Shown here in pieces: positions 22,411 to 30,960 of a stretch of DNA of 32,211 nucleotides. The stretch covers positions 1-32,211 of the forward strand of contig CAYTCZ010000036.1 in NCBI GenBank assembly GCA_964436315.1, written 5' to 3'. Source of the DNA: CAYTCZ01 sp964436315 (lineage in GTDB: Bacteria; Actinomycetota; Thermoleophilia; Gaiellales; Gaiellaceae). A program made the position numbers and the translations under genes. Numbering within the stretch: the first letter of the stretch is position 1; every line of letters begins with the position of its first letter. The notes below the pieces were generated by a model. It was not told where the DNA came from. It did no database searches and saw only the letters and a program-made list of their open reading frames with translations.

Positions 22411-22629
22411 GTGCTCGCCCTTTCAGCCATCCTGCAGGTTCTGCTCTCCGTGTTCCTGATGGTGCTTATCCTGATGCACTCTGGGCGGGATACGGGCTTC
22501 GGCGGTCTTGGCTTTACGCCGACTTCCCAAGGAGGCCAGCACATCGTCGAGCGGAACCTCACCCGTCTCACCGTGGTTGTCGCATTCCTGTTCGGCGTCA
22601 ACTCGATCGCTCTCTGGTACCTCTTGTAG
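22411..22629 (+). CDS. secG: preprotein translocase subunit SecG
   Basis: A 72-residue membrane protein with two hydrophobic helices (about 1-21 and 52-72) joined by a cytosolic loop with the SecG motif HSGRDTGFGGLG and a Gly/Ser/Gln stretch. SecG assists SecYE during protein export. Length and topology are as expected. It is a single gene between the CDF exporter and convergent tldE, not next to tpiA or pgk as in many Actinobacteria. Only 13 nt separate it from tldE. The leaderless-type promoter supports the GTG start. Confidence 0.92.
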   Translation: MLALSAILQVLLSVFLMVLILMHSGRDTGFGGLGFTPTSQGGQHIVERNLTRLTVVVAFLFGVNSIALWYLL

Positions 22630-22642
22630 TTTCGGCGCGTCG

Positions 22643-24004
22643 TTAGAGGCCCGGACTCGATCCAACCCCGACGATCGCGAATGCCCGTGTCGCTACGGCA
22701 GGGACGATGGTTCCGGACGGGAATCTCGCTCCGTAGAAGTCGTTCCGATTCACGAGCGTCACGCCCGCCGAGAGCCCAAGAAGCTGCTTCAGCAGTTCCG
22801 GGAATGAGGTCGTGAACCGGAGGTTGACGAGCGGCTCCGCAACCTTCCCTGCCCGGATACGAAACGTCCCATCGCGGGTCATTCCGGTGAAGGTGCCCGA
22901 GCGCGGCTCCACGATCCCGAGGTAGTGGAGTCGGGTGATGTAGATCCCGTCGTCGACCAGTGCCACGAGGTCGTCCCAATTCGCCTCGCCGCCAGGAACG
23001 GAGAGATTGAACGGGATCGGGCCGGAGGCCTGAGTTGCGGCCGGCAGCGCGTGTCCCGTTGAGCCCTCCTCGCGCTCGGCACGGAGAGCAGTCCGACGGT
23101 CCCAGACGACGTCCCGGGCCACACCGGCCTCGACGATCGTGACCGGCTGCTTCGGAACTCCCTCGAAATCGAAGGCTTTGGCGAAACCGCGCGGGTCGCC
23201 ACCGTCGTCGTAGAGCGAAAAGCTTGGATGGAACAGTCTCTCTCCGAGCCGGTCGGCGAAGTTGCTGCGACCTTCGAGGAGTGCGAGACCTCCGAGCGAA
23301 GTGAATCCGAAGTAGAAGAGGAGCTCAGAAAACGCGTAGGGCTCCAGAAATGCGCGGTACGTCCCCGGCTCCAATGTGGTTGCGCCAGACGTGCGCTGAG
23401 CCTTGTTGGCAGCCTCGCGGCCGACGGTCTCCGGACTGAGGTCTCCGGCGCGGTGGGACGACGCTTCTGCGTACCCCGATTGGCCATCGCTCGCCGCAAG
23501 AGCGAGTGCCGTCGCATCGGTCATCTGCTGCTCGACGGCGAGGCCGGTGCTGGAGGCAACGGCGAGTTCTGTGGTGCCACTCGTGAAGTACCCGAAGAGA
23601 CCGTAGTCGGGCGCCGCTTTTATTGTGGTCCATGCACGCTCAGCTTGGTCAGCGGGACTGAGCCTCGCGGTTTCGAGGTCGAAGCCTTCGACGCGAGGAA
23701 CCTCGGCCGACGCAGGCAACCCGGGCCAGCTGGGATCCTTCGGAGAATTGTCTGCCGCCTCGGCCGCTCGCTTGGCAGCTGACCGTAGGCCTTCGCGATC
23801 TGTCCGGTTCGTGAACGCTGCTCCGACTCGCCCGTCTCGAACGACTCGCACCGTGACGGATTCGTCATTGATCAGTGTCGGTTGGTGAACGGTGGAGTTC
23901 GCGAAGCGGACGAGCCCTGATTGCTCGGTCTGGGCGACAGCATCCGTTTCGTCGCCCTCGGCGAGTCGCCACGCCTGGTCGGCAAGTTCGAGAGCGCGAC
24001 TCAT
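22643..24004 (-). CDS. tldE: TldD/PmbA family protein, TldE (PmbA) subunit
   Basis: TldD and TldE form a heterodimeric metalloprotease that processes modified or unfolded peptides; TldE is the partner without the metal site. The 453-residue protein has the family fold: N-terminal domain starting LELADQAWRLAEGDETDA, middle domain with TSFPELL-type elements, and C-terminal DGTFRIRAGKVAEPLVNLRFTTS. It lacks the HExxxH motif of TldD. ATG 24004 is chosen because the 30 residues upstream are Arg-rich and not family-like. It is downstream of tldD after a 147-nt gap. Which peptides it processes here is unknown. Confidence 0.88.
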   Translation of the reverse strand: MSRALELADQAWRLAEGDETDAVAQTEQSGLVRFANSTVHQPTLINDESVTVRVVRDGRVGAAFTNRTDREGLRSAAKRAAEAADNSPKDPSWPGLPASAEVPRVEGFDLETARLSPADQAERAWTTIKAAPDYGLFGYFTSGTTELAVASSTGLAVEQQMTDATALALAASDGQSGYAEASSHRAGDLSPETVGREAANKAQRTSGATTLEPGTYRAFLEPYAFSELLFYFGFTSLGGLALLEGRSNFADRLGERLFHPSFSLYDDGGDPRGFAKAFDFEGVPKQPVTIVEAGVARDVVWDRRTALRAEREEGSTGHALPAATQASGPIPFNLSVPGGEANWDDLVALVDDGIYITRLHYLGIVEPRSGTFTGMTRDGTFRIRAGKVAEPLVNLRFTTSFPELLKQLLGLSAGVTLVNRNDFYGARFPSGTIVPAVATRAFAIVGVGSSPGL

Positions 24005-24151
24005 CAAACCCCGACCCGGCTCCCAGACTCGCCGGGGCCGCCGCTGACCTCCCTCCACTTCCAGCTTATCGCTGAAAAGGGCACGGGTGTGCACCGCCGC
24101 GGACCGATTGGTGAGCCTAGCGGCGTCAAAACTCGAACACTGGAACAGCCT

Positions 24152-25594
24152 TCACGACCCGAGTCCAACCTGTACATCGCGAAAACGAGCCGGAGCGGTG
24201 CCGTGCGAGACGTGAGCAACCTGCCCTGGCTGTCCCTTACCGCAGTTCGTCACTCCGTACAGCCTCCATTCCTCAGGCCCGCCCACGGCGTCCAACTTCG
24301 CCCAAAAGTCCGGGGTGATGCCCGTATAAGTTGCATCGCGCAGCATTCGACCAAGCCGCCCCTTGGTGATCTCCCAGGCGGCCTGCGTGCCGAACTGGAA
24401 GTTAAGCCGTTTATCGTCGATCGACCAGCTCTTGTTCGTCTCGAAGTAGATGCCCTCGTCAACCTCGCCGATGAGGTCTTCGAGCGAACCCTGGCCAGGC
24501 TCAAGATGGAGATTCGTCATGCGAACCAGTGGCATGCGGCTCCATCCGTCGGCGCGCATCGATCCGCCGCCGCCTTGGCCGAGCTGCGCTGCAGTCTCCC
24601 TCGAGCTGAGGAAGTTGGTGAGGACCCCGCCGTCGACAACGGCATGCCGTTCGGCCGGGACTCCCTCGTCGTCGAACGCGAAGCTGCCAAGGCCGCCCGG
24701 CGTCGTCGGATCGGCCGTGATGTTCATGAGTTCCGAGCCGTACCGAAGCGATCCTAGATTCTCGGCAGCGAGAAAACTGGTGCCTGCGTAGGAGGCCTCC
24801 GTCCCGTAGATCCGATCAAGTTCGGTCGGGTGTCCCACCGATTCATGAACCTGGAGCATCATCTGCTCTGAGTCGAGAACGATGGTCGTCGTGGTCGCGG
24901 GACACGGGTCGGCTCGAAGGAGAGCCGCGGCCTGTTCGGACACTCGAGGCGCCTCCCGCTCCAGAGCGAGTTCCTCAACAAACTCCCAGCCGGCCTGCGC
25001 GCTCGTGCCGCCGTGGGCGCTCGGATAGCTCCTGATCTGAAGTCGGCCGTCTCCGACTGCGAGCGCGTCGATTCCGCCTCCGCACTCAATGAAGACCTGG
25101 AAGACGCTTACTCCGTCGGACGTCTCGAGCGCCTGCTCCTCGCGGCGCGCCCGGACCGCTGCCTCTGTCGTATCGACGTCTTCGTGTGCCATTGCCGCTT
25201 CGGCACGAAGACAGAGTTCAACCTTCTCTGCAAGAGGCACCTCGAACGGATCGCGCTCGATCGGCGTCTGATACTCGCCGCTCGTGACCGAGATCGGCGC
25301 GAGTCGCGTCTGCCGATCGTTCGCCTCGAACGCGCTCGCCTTGGCGAAGCTCACCGCCCGTGCCGCGGAGTCCTGCGCGCCCGCCTTCGTCAGCCGGCGA
25401 TCGCAAGAAAAGCCCCAGGAACCGTTGACGAGCACCCGTACGCCGATGCCCTCGCTCTCGCCGTCGGAGACCGAGTTGACCTCTCCATTTTTCGTCGAGA
25501 CCTGCTGAGTTCGACGGCAAAGCGCTCGAGCATCGGCGTATTCGGCACCGCGGCGGATCGCGGTATCAATAGCCTCCCGGCAGGTCTCGCGCAT
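24152..25594 (-). CDS. tldD: metalloprotease TldD
   Basis: The catalytic subunit of the TldD/TldE protease, 480 residues. The zinc site is complete: H250-E251-x3-H255 (HESVGH) and, near the C-terminus, Cys451 in TNCGKGQPG, the third ligand in TldD. Flanking family elements (LDSEQMMLQVHE, GTEASYAGTSF, DEGVPAERHAVVDGGVLTNFL) are present. The protein acts on extended peptides threaded through a narrow tunnel with TldE. ATG 25594 follows TAAGCT by 9 nt, with no ribosome binding site, so near-leaderless transcription is likely. The -10 box overlaps the stop codon of the flippase remnant upstream. Confidence 0.93.
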   Translation of the reverse strand: MRETCREAIDTAIRRGAEYADARALCRRTQQVSTKNGEVNSVSDGESEGIGVRVLVNGSWGFSCDRRLTKAGAQDSAARAVSFAKASAFEANDRQTRLAPISVTSGEYQTPIERDPFEVPLAEKVELCLRAEAAMAHEDVDTTEAAVRARREEQALETSDGVSVFQVFIECGGGIDALAVGDGRLQIRSYPSAHGGTSAQAGWEFVEELALEREAPRVSEQAAALLRADPCPATTTTIVLDSEQMMLQVHESVGHPTELDRIYGTEASYAGTSFLAAENLGSLRYGSELMNITADPTTPGGLGSFAFDDEGVPAERHAVVDGGVLTNFLSSRETAAQLGQGGGGSMRADGWSRMPLVRMTNLHLEPGQGSLEDLIGEVDEGIYFETNKSWSIDDKRLNFQFGTQAAWEITKGRLGRMLRDATYTGITPDFWAKLDAVGGPEEWRLYGVTNCGKGQPGQVAHVSHGTAPARFRDVQVGLGS

Positions 25595-25603
25595 CGGCTG
25601 CCT

Positions 25604-25609
25604 AGCTTA
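25604..25609 (-). promoter_or_regulatory. tldD -10 box, near-leaderless
   Basis: TAAGCT on the minus strand ends 9 nt before ATG 25594. It coincides with the stop codon of the broken flippase gene. Confidence 0.4.
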
Positions 25610-26082
25610 CTGTGGTCGCTCGCGTGCGTCGTCCGCGCTGTCTCGACCGCTCTTGCCACGCGATTCCTTGATTCCTGGGAATGTCGCTCCCGGAATGATC
25701 GCGAGGAACATCAGTAGCGTGACGAACGTCCCGATGTAGCCGGCAGGAACGAGTTCATCGCGACTCCGACCGCGTGGGCGGTGACAATCGGCCAGACGCC
25801 GACACGGCTGTCGGGGTAGCCGTAGCTCAGGATGCCGTAGTACGCGATTCCGTTGGCCGTCGTCTGAATGATCTGGAGAACGACGCCGCCAACGACGTAT
25901 CCGGACGAGATCACGGTGATTTGATCCCAGAGATCGTCGAGCCAGCCGACGATGCCCGCTCCCAGGAGCTGCAACACCAGTACGAGCAGGGCGAAGCTGC
26001 CAAGCCAAGCAACGATTTTGAGAATCCGCCGTCTTCGGCTCGTGTCTCGGAGCGGGCTGAGGGCGTCGACTGCCGTACCCAC
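25607..26082 (-). pseudogene. truncated, frameshifted flippase-like membrane protein (LPG synthase transmembrane family)
   Basis: From GTG 26082 (start uncertain; the frame is open up to 26232) the minus strand encodes RRRRILKIVAWLGSFALLVLVLQLLGAGIVGWLDDLWDQI, two further hydrophobic segments and WPIVTAHAVGVAMNSFLPA, as in UPF0104/lysylphosphatidylglycerol-synthase-like flippases. The frame then breaks near 25740; the next frame continues YIGTFVTLLMFLAIIPGATFPGI as the family does. One added base would join them. After that the sequence turns hydrophilic and stops, so roughly half of the usual protein is missing. It is therefore both shifted and shortened. It lies between the ROK kinase gene and tldD. 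Confidence 0.65.
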
Positions 26083-26179
26083 GTCTGTGTGGTCTGTGAG
26101 TTCATCAGGGGGCGTAGCGTCGACTAGTGTTCTTGCACGCTCACACCAAGCGGTGCGTCCTCGAGGTGTCGACGGTCTC

Positions 26180-27181
26180 CTAGCTCGGTTCGTGGGGAAC
26201 CGCGAGTGCCTCCTTATCGGCTGTCGCCCCACTTACGAGAAGGGCGGCGCCGATGGCCCCACCGAGGTCTCCCAGCGCCGCGAGCCGCATTGCCGGGGCG
26301 CGCTCCTCGAGAAACAACTGCGAGCGCATCGCCGCCGAGATCCGGTCGACGTACGGCTGGCCGAGCCGAAGCCCTAGTCCACCGCCGATCACGATCGCCT
26401 CGACGTCAAGGAGATTGGCGACCGAGGCGACCCCTACGCCCAAAGCCTCGACCGCCCGGTCGATCAGTCTGACCGCCATGCGATCGTCAGCTCGCAGGGC
26501 ACGAGCCCATACGCCGCTCGTCAGGCGGTCGCGGCCGCGCTCCTCCATGATTTTGAACAGCTTCGTGTGCTTCCCCTTTTCGACCTGCCGGCGGGCCTCC
26601 GCCTCCATCGCGGCCCGCCCGGCATACGCCTCGAGGCAGCCGCGTCTACCGCAGCCGCAACGAGCCCCATCTTTCTTGACAACGACGTGGCCTATCTCGC
26701 CAGCCGCTCCTCGCCCGAGCCACCGTTTGCGGTCGAGGACGACTCCGCCGCCAACCCCAGTTCCCCAGAAGACGCCGACGAAGGACGAAAACTCGCGCCC
26801 GACGCCAAGAACTGCCTCGCCCTCGACGGCCACGCCCACGTCGTTTCCGAGTGCGACTGGCGGTCCGAGTTCTTCGCTCAGAAACGGCCCAAGCGGGAAC
26901 GGATCGATCCAGTCCGGGAGGTTCCGAGCGCCCTCGACGGTCCCTGCTTCTGAGTCGACGGCCCCCGGGGAGCCGACGCCAATGCCGACCAAGTCGATCG
27001 GCTCGACGTCCGCCTCACGCATGGCCTCGCGAAGGGCCTCAGCGATGGCGTTCCCAACGGCTGGCGGGCCGCCGTCCCGCGGCGTTGGTCGCCGCGACTG
27101 GCCAAGGACGTTGCTCTCCGGGTCGACGATGACCGTCTGGATCTTGGTCCCGCCCAGATCAACCCCGGCGCGTGTGCTCAT
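26180..27181 (-). CDS. ROK family sugar kinase (glucokinase type)
   Basis: A 333-residue actin-fold sugar kinase. The phosphate-1 loop DLGGTK (8-13), catalytic Asp114 (GNDVGVA), GTGVGGG (140-146), EIGH (162-165) and the ROK zinc motif C175-x-C177-x4-C182 (CGCGRRGC) are all present, and the adenosine loop IVIGGGLG follows. The lack of an N-terminal helix-turn-helix makes it a kinase and not a NagC-type repressor. Glucose is the likely substrate, but related hexoses cannot be excluded. ATG 27181 is chosen because the phosphate loop starts seven residues later. It follows purF on the same strand by 40 nt, so it is probably the last gene of a purL-purF transcript. Confidence 0.9.
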   Translation of the reverse strand: MSTRAGVDLGGTKIQTVIVDPESNVLGQSRRPTPRDGGPPAVGNAIAEALREAMREADVEPIDLVGIGVGSPGAVDSEAGTVEGARNLPDWIDPFPLGPFLSEELGPPVALGNDVGVAVEGEAVLGVGREFSSFVGVFWGTGVGGGVVLDRKRWLGRGAAGEIGHVVVKKDGARCGCGRRGCLEAYAGRAAMEAEARRQVEKGKHTKLFKIMEERGRDRLTSGVWARALRADDRMAVRLIDRAVEALGVGVASVANLLDVEAIVIGGGLGLRLGQPYVDRISAAMRSQLFLEERAPAMRLAALGDLGGAIGAALLVSGATADKEALAVPHEPS

Positions 27182-27221
27182 CCTCACACCGAGTGGTTCG
27201 GGATCAAGTCCCGATCTTCCA

Positions 27222-28616
27222 TCAAGCCGGCGCCGCCTCGAAGCGAAGCTTGGCCAACCGAAGGTCCTCTGGAATCGTCGTCGGGTACTTCCGAGTGAGG
27301 CATGCGCGGCAGAATGCGTCCGACGGCCGTCGGGCGGCGAGTTGGAGCCCCTCGAGAGAGAGATACGCCAGCGTCGTCGCGCCGATCTCCTCCCGCACCT
27401 CCTCGACGGTGCGACTCGCGGCAACGAGCTCGTCCTCGCTGGCCATGTCCACTCCGTAGAAGCAAGGGGACACGATCGGGGGAGAGGAGATGCGCACGTG
27501 CACTTCTTCAGCTCCGGCCTCGAACAAAACCGACACCAACTGGCGGGTCGTGGATCCTCGAACGATCGAGTCGTCGACGAGGACAACGCGCTTGCCCGCG
27601 ACTTCGGCGAGCGGATTGAACTTCATCCGGATTCCGTGTTCCCGCAGACTCTGGTCGGGCTGGATGAACGTCCTTCCGACGTAGCGGTTCTTGATCAGTC
27701 CGTCGCTATACGGAATGTCGGTAGCGCGCGAGAACCCAATAGCCGCGGGCGTGCCGGAATCCGGGATTCCGATGACGAGGTCGGCGTCTGCCGGAGCCTC
27801 CTCCGCCAATCGCTCGCCCATCCGGATGCGAGCGCGATGGAGCTCGACGCCTCTCATCGACGAGTCCGGTCGGGCGAAATAGATGAACTCGAAAATGCAC
27901 AGAGCGCCGCCGTTTCGCACTTCGACCGCTTGTTCGGCATGGAGACCGGACTCGTCGATGACGACCAACTCGCCCGGTTCAACTTCTCGAACGAGCTCTG
28001 CGCCGATGAGGTCGAAAGCGCACGTTTCCGAGGCGAGGACGAAATCGTCGTCCAGTTTGCCGATGGCAAGGGGCCGGATGCCGTTCGGATCACGGAACCC
28101 GATGAGCTTGCCTTCCGAAAGGAGTACGGCTGAGAAAGCTCCTTCGATCTTGGCCATAGCCCCTCGAACGGCCTCGGCCAGCGGTCGTTCATCCCGAGCC
28201 ACGAGTGCTGCGATGACTTCGGTATCTGTCGTTGACGAGAGCTGGGTTCCGAGCGAGGTGAGCTCATCGCGCAGCTCGTTGGTATTGGTCAGGTTGCCGT
28301 TGTGACCGAGGGCGACGGTACGTCTGGACCCGTGCTGCACGATCGGCTGCGCATTTGCCCAGTGCGTCGAGCCAGTTGTCGAGTAGCGTGTGTGACCGAT
28401 CGCGGCGGTGCCTCGCAGCCCACGGAGCTTCTGCTCGGTGAAGACCTGCGTTACGAGGCCCATGTCCCGGAGCGCGGTGACGCGCCCCGCATCTGAAACC
28501 GCAATTCCTGCCGATTCCTGTCCCCGGTGCTGGAGAGCGAAGAGACCGAAGTACGAAATGCGTGCGACGTCACGCTCGGGGGCGTAGATGCCAAAGACGC
28601 CACACACGTCAATCAC
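27222..28616 (-). CDS. purF: amidophosphoribosyltransferase PurF
   Basis: PurF makes phosphoribosylamine from PRPP and glutamine, the first purine step. The 464-residue enzyme is of the Bacillus type: Cys5 follows a 4-residue propeptide (MIDV) that is cut off to expose the nucleophile. The glutaminase domain has QHRGQESAGI and GHNGNL. The PRPP loop is RVVLVDDSIVRGSTT (343-357). Four cysteines for a 4Fe-4S cluster are in place (C240, C385, C436, C439), implying an oxygen-sensitive enzyme whose turnover may be linked to the cluster. It starts at GTG 28616, 51 nt after purL on the same strand. Confidence 0.97.
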   Translation of the reverse strand: MIDVCGVFGIYAPERDVARISYFGLFALQHRGQESAGIAVSDAGRVTALRDMGLVTQVFTEQKLRGLRGTAAIGHTRYSTTGSTHWANAQPIVQHGSRRTVALGHNGNLTNTNELRDELTSLGTQLSSTTDTEVIAALVARDERPLAEAVRGAMAKIEGAFSAVLLSEGKLIGFRDPNGIRPLAIGKLDDDFVLASETCAFDLIGAELVREVEPGELVVIDESGLHAEQAVEVRNGGALCIFEFIYFARPDSSMRGVELHRARIRMGERLAEEAPADADLVIGIPDSGTPAAIGFSRATDIPYSDGLIKNRYVGRTFIQPDQSLREHGIRMKFNPLAEVAGKRVVLVDDSIVRGSTTRQLVSVLFEAGAEEVHVRISSPPIVSPCFYGVDMASEDELVAASRTVEEVREEIGATTLAYLSLEGLQLAARRPSDAFCRACLTRKYPTTIPEDLRLAKLRFEAAPA

Positions 28617-28667
28617 CGCTCCGCTGCGTGGAGGGCCAGAGAGATGGGAGATGCTCGGTGAAGGCCA

Positions 28668-30770
28668 CTATTCGTTGAGTCCCTCATGGTACGCGTTTGC
28701 GAACTCGTCGAGCTGGAGCCCAAGGAGCTCTTGACCTCGGACCACGCCGATCTCGCGCAGGGATATGCCGGCAAGCCGCGGTACCGCTTCGGGCCTGCAG
28801 CTGATGATTGCGCGACCACCCACTTCTCCGAACCAGTCTGTCGCGTCGGTGCCGAGATCGATGTCTGCGCCGAGGCCGGAGTGCAGCGCCAGTTCGACGA
28901 GCGCGACGGCAATCCCTCCTTCGGACGCGTCGTGCGCGGCGGTAACAAGGGGGGCCGACCGAGTCAGAAATCGAATCAGCCCTGTCTCGGCCTCGAGGTC
29001 GAGGGGCGGCGGTTTTCCGGCAGGTCCGCCGAGGAAGGTCGCCTGATACTCAGAACCGTCCAGCGACACTTCACCGGCGCCGGCAACGAGTACGACATCG
29101 CCCTCACGCCAGGTGGAGGGGATGCAGCCCAGGTCGTCGACGACACCGACGCAGCCGACTGTGGGTGTGGGATCGATCGGTCGGCCGTCGGTCTCGTTGT
29201 AGAGGGAGACGTTCCCGGACACAACCGGGACGTCGAGCATTTCACAGCCCAGCGCCATCCCCTCGATGACCTCCGAGAGTTCCCAGGCAATCTCGGGCTT
29301 CTCGGGATTTCCAAAGTTGAGACAGTCGGTTATCGCAAGCGGACGGCCGCCGGCACAGGCGACGTTTCTTGCCGCCTCGAGCACGACGAGCGAGCCGCCG
29401 GTTCGTGGCTCGAGACGAGCTATTCGGCCGGCCGCGTCGAGCGACACGGCGAGGCCGCGCGCACCATTGAGGCGCAGCACGGCGCAATCGAGCCCGGGTC
29501 GTCTCACGGTTCGTGCGCCGACGAGATGGTCGTACCGTTCGAAGACCGGGTGTCGACTCGCGATATTTGGCGCCCGGACTAGTTCGAGCAGTTGCTCGCC
29601 ACTCGCTTTCCGGGATCGGTGGTCGGTCGGCGCCTCGGGATTCCTCGGTCGCACAACGACGCGGTAGCGGGGCGCCTCGCTCGTTAAATGCGGGACGGGG
29701 ATGGAGCCGACCGTCTCGCCCCGGAAGTCGGCGCGCAAGATTCCGTTGTCGGTGACTTCTCCGATCGCCGCACAGGGAAGCTCCCAGCGGTCACAGACGC
29801 TCTGCACATCGGCAAGTCGACTCGGCTCGACGACGGCGACCATGCGCTCCTGACTCTCGGAAATCATAATCTCGACCGGCTCGAGGTCGGCTTCGCGCAG
29901 CGGAACGCGATCGAGTTCGACGGCAATACCCACCTCGCCTCCGGCCGCCATCTCGGACAGTGAAGAGGCAAGTCCAGCCGCTCCCAGATCCTGAACGGAG
30001 CGCACGAGTCCTCGGTCGATGAGCTCGAGGCTCGTTTCGATCAGTTTCTTCCCGGTGAACGGATCGCCGATCTGAACGCTTGGCCGTTTGCTCTCGCCCC
30101 CCTCGGAGAGCTCTTGACTCGCAAGCACGCTCGCTCCGCCGATTCCGTCGCGACCGGTCGTCGCCCCGTAGAGGACGACGAGGTTGCCGGGCCCGGTGGC
30201 CTTCGCGCGCATGAGCTGCTCCACGGGCAAAACGCCGACGCACATCGCGTTGACGAGCGGGTTCTCATCGTAGGTCGAATCGAACGCCGTATCGCCGCCC
30301 ACCGTCGGGACGCCGACACAGTTGCCGTAGTGACCGATTCCTTCGACCGCTCGCCAGAACCTCCAGTCGGGGCAGCCGAACCGCAGTCCGTCAAGAAGTG
30401 CGATCGGTCTCGCTCCCATCGCGACCACATCGCGGAGAATGCCGCCAACTCCAGTCGCCGCTCCTTGGAACGGTTCGACGGCAGAAGGATGGTTGTGGCT
30501 CTCGACCTTGAAGGCGACGGCCAGCCCGTCTCCGACACTGATTACGCCAGCGTTCTCGCCGGGGCCCTCGAGTACGGACGGCCCCGTCGTCGGGAACCGC
30601 TTCAGCAGGAGCGCCGAATGCTTGTAGCCACAGTGCTCCGACCAGAGGAGCGAGAAGACCGCGAGCTCGAAGTCATTCGGAGTCCGGTCCAGCAGATCCT
30701 GGATCCGCTCGAACTCGGGATCTGTGAGCCCCAGCACGCGGTGGAGCTGCTGTTCGGCGACCGAACTCAA
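28668..30770 (-). CDS. purL: phosphoribosylformylglycinamidine synthase subunit PurL
   Basis: PurL converts FGAR to FGAM with ATP and ammonia. At 700 residues without a glutaminase domain it is the small type, which needs PurQ and PurS; neither gene is in the window. Visible are the SEHCGYKHS motif with His46, the KVESHNHPSAVEPFQGAATGVGGILRD signature, GDPFTGKK and the second-half HDASEGGIAVALVE signature. The start is TTG 30770; no ribosome binding site precedes it, and TAGAGT lies 12 nt upstream. PurF follows at 51 nt. The upstream gap faces the divergent GNAT gene. Confidence 0.96.
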   Translation of the reverse strand: MSSVAEQQLHRVLGLTDPEFERIQDLLDRTPNDFELAVFSLLWSEHCGYKHSALLLKRFPTTGPSVLEGPGENAGVISVGDGLAVAFKVESHNHPSAVEPFQGAATGVGGILRDVVAMGARPIALLDGLRFGCPDWRFWRAVEGIGHYGNCVGVPTVGGDTAFDSTYDENPLVNAMCVGVLPVEQLMRAKATGPGNLVVLYGATTGRDGIGGASVLASQELSEGGESKRPSVQIGDPFTGKKLIETSLELIDRGLVRSVQDLGAAGLASSLSEMAAGGEVGIAVELDRVPLREADLEPVEIMISESQERMVAVVEPSRLADVQSVCDRWELPCAAIGEVTDNGILRADFRGETVGSIPVPHLTSEAPRYRVVVRPRNPEAPTDHRSRKASGEQLLELVRAPNIASRHPVFERYDHLVGARTVRRPGLDCAVLRLNGARGLAVSLDAAGRIARLEPRTGGSLVVLEAARNVACAGGRPLAITDCLNFGNPEKPEIAWELSEVIEGMALGCEMLDVPVVSGNVSLYNETDGRPIDPTPTVGCVGVVDDLGCIPSTWREGDVVLVAGAGEVSLDGSEYQATFLGGPAGKPPPLDLEAETGLIRFLTRSAPLVTAAHDASEGGIAVALVELALHSGLGADIDLGTDATDWFGEVGGRAIISCRPEAVPRLAGISLREIGVVRGQELLGLQLDEFANAYHEGLNE

Positions 30771-30782
30771 AGGACAGCTCGC

Positions 30783-30788
30783 ACTCTA
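30783..30788 (-). promoter_or_regulatory. possible purL -10 box
   Basis: TAGAGT on the minus strand ends 12 nt before TTG 30770. No clear -35 box or purine-responsive element was recognised. Confidence 0.3.
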
Positions 30789-30960
30789 ACGACGGATGCG
30801 GAAGCCGGGGCGGTTCTCGGTGGGTGGTCACCGCTCAAAAGCTGACGAAGGCTTCGGTAGCCTGCAGCCGTGTCTCGCGCCATCGCGCCGGCGTCTCCGA
30901 TCTCGTCCTGTCGCGCGAGTCCTCGTTCTCCACAATGGTCTCGCCGGCGACGGTCGAACC

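Noticed and set aside
26253..28133. 626-residue open frame on the plus strand
   Set aside because: It runs antisense through both the ROK kinase and purF, which have intact motifs; length reflects GC-rich codon bias.
28686..29582. 298-residue frame on the plus strand
   Set aside because: Antisense to purL; no domain and purL motifs are complete.
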